Translations under genes and position numbers: made by a program
Notes under the pieces: model-generated
The model's input: the letters and a program-made list of their open reading frames with translations, nothing else
Told to the model about the DNA's origin: nothing
The model's database searches: none
Source: Coriobacteriia bacterium
Lineage (GTDB): Bacteria; Actinomycetota; Coriobacteriia; Anaerosomatales; Anaerosomataceae
Assembly: GCA_016938395.1 (NCBI GenBank)
Contig: JAFGUS010000050.1
Span: 1 to 33,581 of the forward strand
DNA: 33,581 nucleotides
Direction: 5' to 3'
Shown: one piece after another, positions 31,446 through 33,581 of the stretch
Layout of the letters: every line of letters starts with the position of its first letter
Position numbering within the stretch: position 1 is the stretch's first letter

Positions 31446-32732
31446 ATGCGCACCATCAATGTCGGCCTGATCGGCCTGGGGACCGTCGGCAGCGGCGTCG
31501 TGGAGATCCTCGCGCGCCACGGGGAGCAGTTCCGGACGCGCGCCGGGGTCGACGTCGCCCTCGTGAAGTGCGCCGACCGCTCGACGGAGCGCGCCGACGC
31601 CCTGGGTATCGAGCCCGCACGGTTCACCACCGAGATCGCGGAGGTCATCGACGATCCCGCGATCGATATCGTGGTCGAGCTCATCGGTGGGACCGGCGTC
31701 GCGCGAGAGGTCGTGCTCGGCGCGCTCAGGGCGGGCAAGACCGTCGTGACCGCCAACAAGGCGCTCATGGCCACCCACGGCCGCGAGGTCATGGACGAGG
31801 CCGCCGCCCACGGCGCGGACATCCTCTTCGAGGCGAGTGTCGGCGGCGGTATCCCGATCATCAACCCGCTCAAGCACAGCCTGGTGAGCAACGAGATCCA
31901 GGCGGTCTATGGCATCGTCAACGGCACCACCAATTTCATGCTCACACGCATGGCGGAAGACGGGCTCGACTACGAGACCGCCCTTGCCGAGGCGCAGGAG
32001 CGCGGATTCGCGGAGGCCGATCCTACGGCCGACGTCGACGGGCTGGACGCCGCCGCCAAGATCGCGATCCTCGCATCGATCGCGTTCAACTCCCGCGTGA
32101 CGTTCGCCGACGTGCCGGCCGAGGGTATCCGCGATATCACGCCGGGCGACATCGCGTACGCTCGCGAGACCGGGTACGAGATCAAGCTCGTCGCCATCGG
32201 TAAACGCACTCCACAGGGCATCGATGTCCGCGTGCAGCCGACGATGATCCGCGCGGGCCACCCGCTTGCGAAGGTAAACGGCGTCTACAACGCCATCTAT
32301 GTGGTGGGTGATGCGGTGGGCGAGACGATGTTCTTCGGCGAGGGCGCCGGCTCGCTTCCGGCGGCCTCCGCGGTGGTGGGCGACATCATCGAGGCGGCGC
32401 GCCACATCGAGCGGGACTGCCGCGGACTCGTGGGTTGCACCTGCAGCGAGAGTCTCCCGCTCACCGATATCGCCGACCTCGAGACCTCCTATTACGTGCG
32501 ACTGGATGCGGCCGACGAACCGGGCGTGCTCGCCGCGATCGCCGGGATCTTCGCCGACAACGGTGTCTCGCTCGCCTCGGTCATCCAACGTCAGGCGAGC
32601 GAAGCCGGAGCCGAGATCGTCTGGATCACCCACCGTGCCGCCGAGCGCGACATGCGCGCGGCGCTCGAACGCATCGGCGGACTCGAGACCGTACGCGGCA
32701 TCGGCGCGCTCCTGCGGGTGGAGGAGCTGTAG
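31446..32732 (+). CDS. hom: Homoserine dehydrogenase with a C-terminal ACT domain
   Basis: A 428-residue enzyme that reduces aspartate semialdehyde to homoserine. The Rossmann motif GLGTVGSG is at 10-17, T-A-N-K-A-L-M holds the conserved Asn and catalytic-site Lys, and GIVNGTTNFML and F-A-E-A-D-P-T-A-D-V-D-G-L-D-A-A are typical. The last 80 residues, from about 350, form an ACT domain, which in this enzyme family binds threonine for feedback inhibition. The ATG has the GGAGGG site. It is followed by thrB after three bases; thrC is not seen in the window. Confidence 0.96.
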   Translation: MRTINVGLIGLGTVGSGVVEILARHGEQFRTRAGVDVALVKCADRSTERADALGIEPARFTTEIAEVIDDPAIDIVVELIGGTGVAREVVLGALRAGKTVVTANKALMATHGREVMDEAAAHGADILFEASVGGGIPIINPLKHSLVSNEIQAVYGIVNGTTNFMLTRMAEDGLDYETALAEAQERGFAEADPTADVDGLDAAAKIAILASIAFNSRVTFADVPAEGIRDITPGDIAYARETGYEIKLVAIGKRTPQGIDVRVQPTMIRAGHPLAKVNGVYNAIYVVGDAVGETMFFGEGAGSLPAASAVVGDIIEAARHIERDCRGLVGCTCSESLPLTDIADLETSYYVRLDAADEPGVLAAIAGIFADNGVSLASVIQRQASEAGAEIVWITHRAAERDMRAALERIGGLETVRGIGALLRVEEL

Positions 32733-32735
32733 CGT

Positions 32736-33581
32736 GTGAGCGCCCGGGTCATCGTCCCCGCATCGTCGGCCAACCTCGGTCCGGGCTACGACTCCTTTGG
32801 GCTCGCGCTCGGTATCCACAACGAGTGCGAGGGTGAGCTCGCGAGAGAGTGGCGGATCGAGGTGGGCGGTGAGGGTGCCGGACGCCTCAGCACCGGTGCG
32901 GACAACGCGGTGCTGCGCGCGATGGCGCGGCTCTTCGAGGCGGCCGGGAAGCCCGGGCTCCGGGCGGAGGTCATCTGTCACAACGGCATCCCTGTCGGCC
33001 GTGGCCTGGGATCGTCCTCGGCGGCGGTCGTCGGGGGACTCGTGCTGGCCGATGCGTTGCTCGGTTCGCGTTTCGACCGGCAGCGACTGCTCGAGCTCGC
33101 TACGTCGATCGAGGGGCATCCCGATAACGCTGGCGCCGCGCTCTGCGGCGGGTTCGTCATCGCCGCTCGTGATGCGACCGGCGTGCGGTGTACGCACATC
33201 GAGCCTGCCGGAGGACTAGCGGCCGTGGTGGTGGTGGGGGAGAGCGAGCTTCCGACGGGAGAGGCGCGCCGGACGCTCCCGACGGCCGTTCCGCACCATG
33301 ATGCCGCAGCCAACGCCGCCGCCGCCGCGCTTCTCGCCCACGGCATAACGGTCGGATCGGCGGCAGCCATCGCCGCGGGCATGCGCGACTCGATCCACGA
33401 GCGCTACCGCGCGCATCTCGTGCCGGACATGGGGCAGGTCAGTGAGCTGCTCGGGTCCATCGGCGCGGGCCCGGCGGTGCTCTCGGGCGCTGGACCGAGC
33501 ATGCTTGCGCTCGTCTCGGCCGGGAGCGATGAGCTTGCGCTCGAGCGGGCGCGGCGCTGTGCCGAGGTCGCGCGGACCGCG
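32736..33581 (+). CDS. thrB: Homoserine kinase, cut by the window end
   Basis: A GHMP kinase that phosphorylates homoserine in threonine synthesis; 282 codons are present and the frame stays open at the edge. The start V-S-A-R-V-I-V-P-A-S-S-A-N-L-G-P-G-Y-D, then PVGRGLGSSSAAVVGG (ATP-binding motif), S-I-E-G-H-P-D-N-A-G-A-A and V-L-S-G-A-G-P-S are all diagnostic. The GTG at 32736 has GGAGGAG at 32720-32726 nine bases upstream. Usual family length is about 300, so only the last part is missing. Confidence 0.95.
   Translation, partial: MSARVIVPASSANLGPGYDSFGLALGIHNECEGELAREWRIEVGGEGAGRLSTGADNAVLRAMARLFEAAGKPGLRAEVICHNGIPVGRGLGSSSAAVVGGLVLADALLGSRFDRQRLLELATSIEGHPDNAGAALCGGFVIAARDATGVRCTHIEPAGGLAAVVVVGESELPTGEARRTLPTAVPHHDAAANAAAAALLAHGITVGSAAAIAAGMRDSIHERYRAHLVPDMGQVSELLGSIGAGPAVLSGAGPSMLALVSAGSDELALERARRCAEVARTA

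Noticed and set aside
1..33581. A CRISPR array, insertion sequence, prophage or defence island
   Set aside because: No regularly spaced repeats, transposase, integrase, cas or phage genes were found; apart from the VapBC-like pair the content is mostly housekeeping and metabolic.

Overview
The window is a 33.6 kb, high-GC, gene-dense bacterial segment. Almost every gene lies on the + strand, in long runs where stop and start codons overlap (ATGA, GTGA) and GTG starts are common. The topA / tmk / holB neighbourhood recalls Actinobacteria. The cell-wall-binding-repeat surface protein, the archaeal-style topoisomerase I and a complex I without an NADH module point to an anaerobic high-GC Gram-positive, possibly a Coriobacteriia-related lineage. 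The taxonomic placement is inference, not a database result.

Layout. 1-245: two pieces of tatC in opposite orientation, meeting near a TGATCA palindrome. 252-1827: hypA, hypB (nickel insertion into hydrogenase) and an HD-domain protein. 1828-2237: a 410-base gap with inverted repeats. 2238-5517: archaeal-type topA and a nitrilase-fold protein that seems to lack its catalytic residues. 5611-12640: malic enzyme, class I fumarase alpha, an MFS transporter, fumarase beta, tmk, holB and ricT, nearly all overlapping. 12648-12764: tRNA-Thr(CGU) and a terminator. 12825-14603: a secreted protein with three cell-wall-binding repeats. 14604-14781: a regulatory gap with two strong dyads. 14782-24365: nuoABCDHIJKLMN. 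24414-26510: an HtrA protease, rlmH and a small PLC-like protein. 26525-26758: the only confident minus-strand gene. 26905-28662: argS. 28758-29455: a VapBC-type toxin-antitoxin pair. 29540-33581: lysA, a YbaN-family membrane protein, hom and thrB, which runs off the end.

How the genes work together. Malic enzyme and fumarase connect malate, fumarate and pyruvate. The nuo cluster encodes the membrane and quinone-side modules of complex I but not NuoE, NuoF or NuoG, so its electron donor is probably not NADH directly; ferredoxin or another carrier is a guess. hypAB implies a nickel hydrogenase elsewhere in the genome. lysA, hom and thrB cover the lysine and threonine branches of the aspartate pathway. 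tmk, holB and topA serve DNA synthesis and topology. No CRISPR array, insertion sequence, prophage or defence island was found apart from the small toxin-antitoxin pair. The points most worth attention are the archaeal-type topA at a conserved actinobacterial locus, the fumarase split by a transporter gene, the degenerate nitrilase, the NADH-module-free complex I with its upstream dyads, and the tatC fold-back at the left edge.
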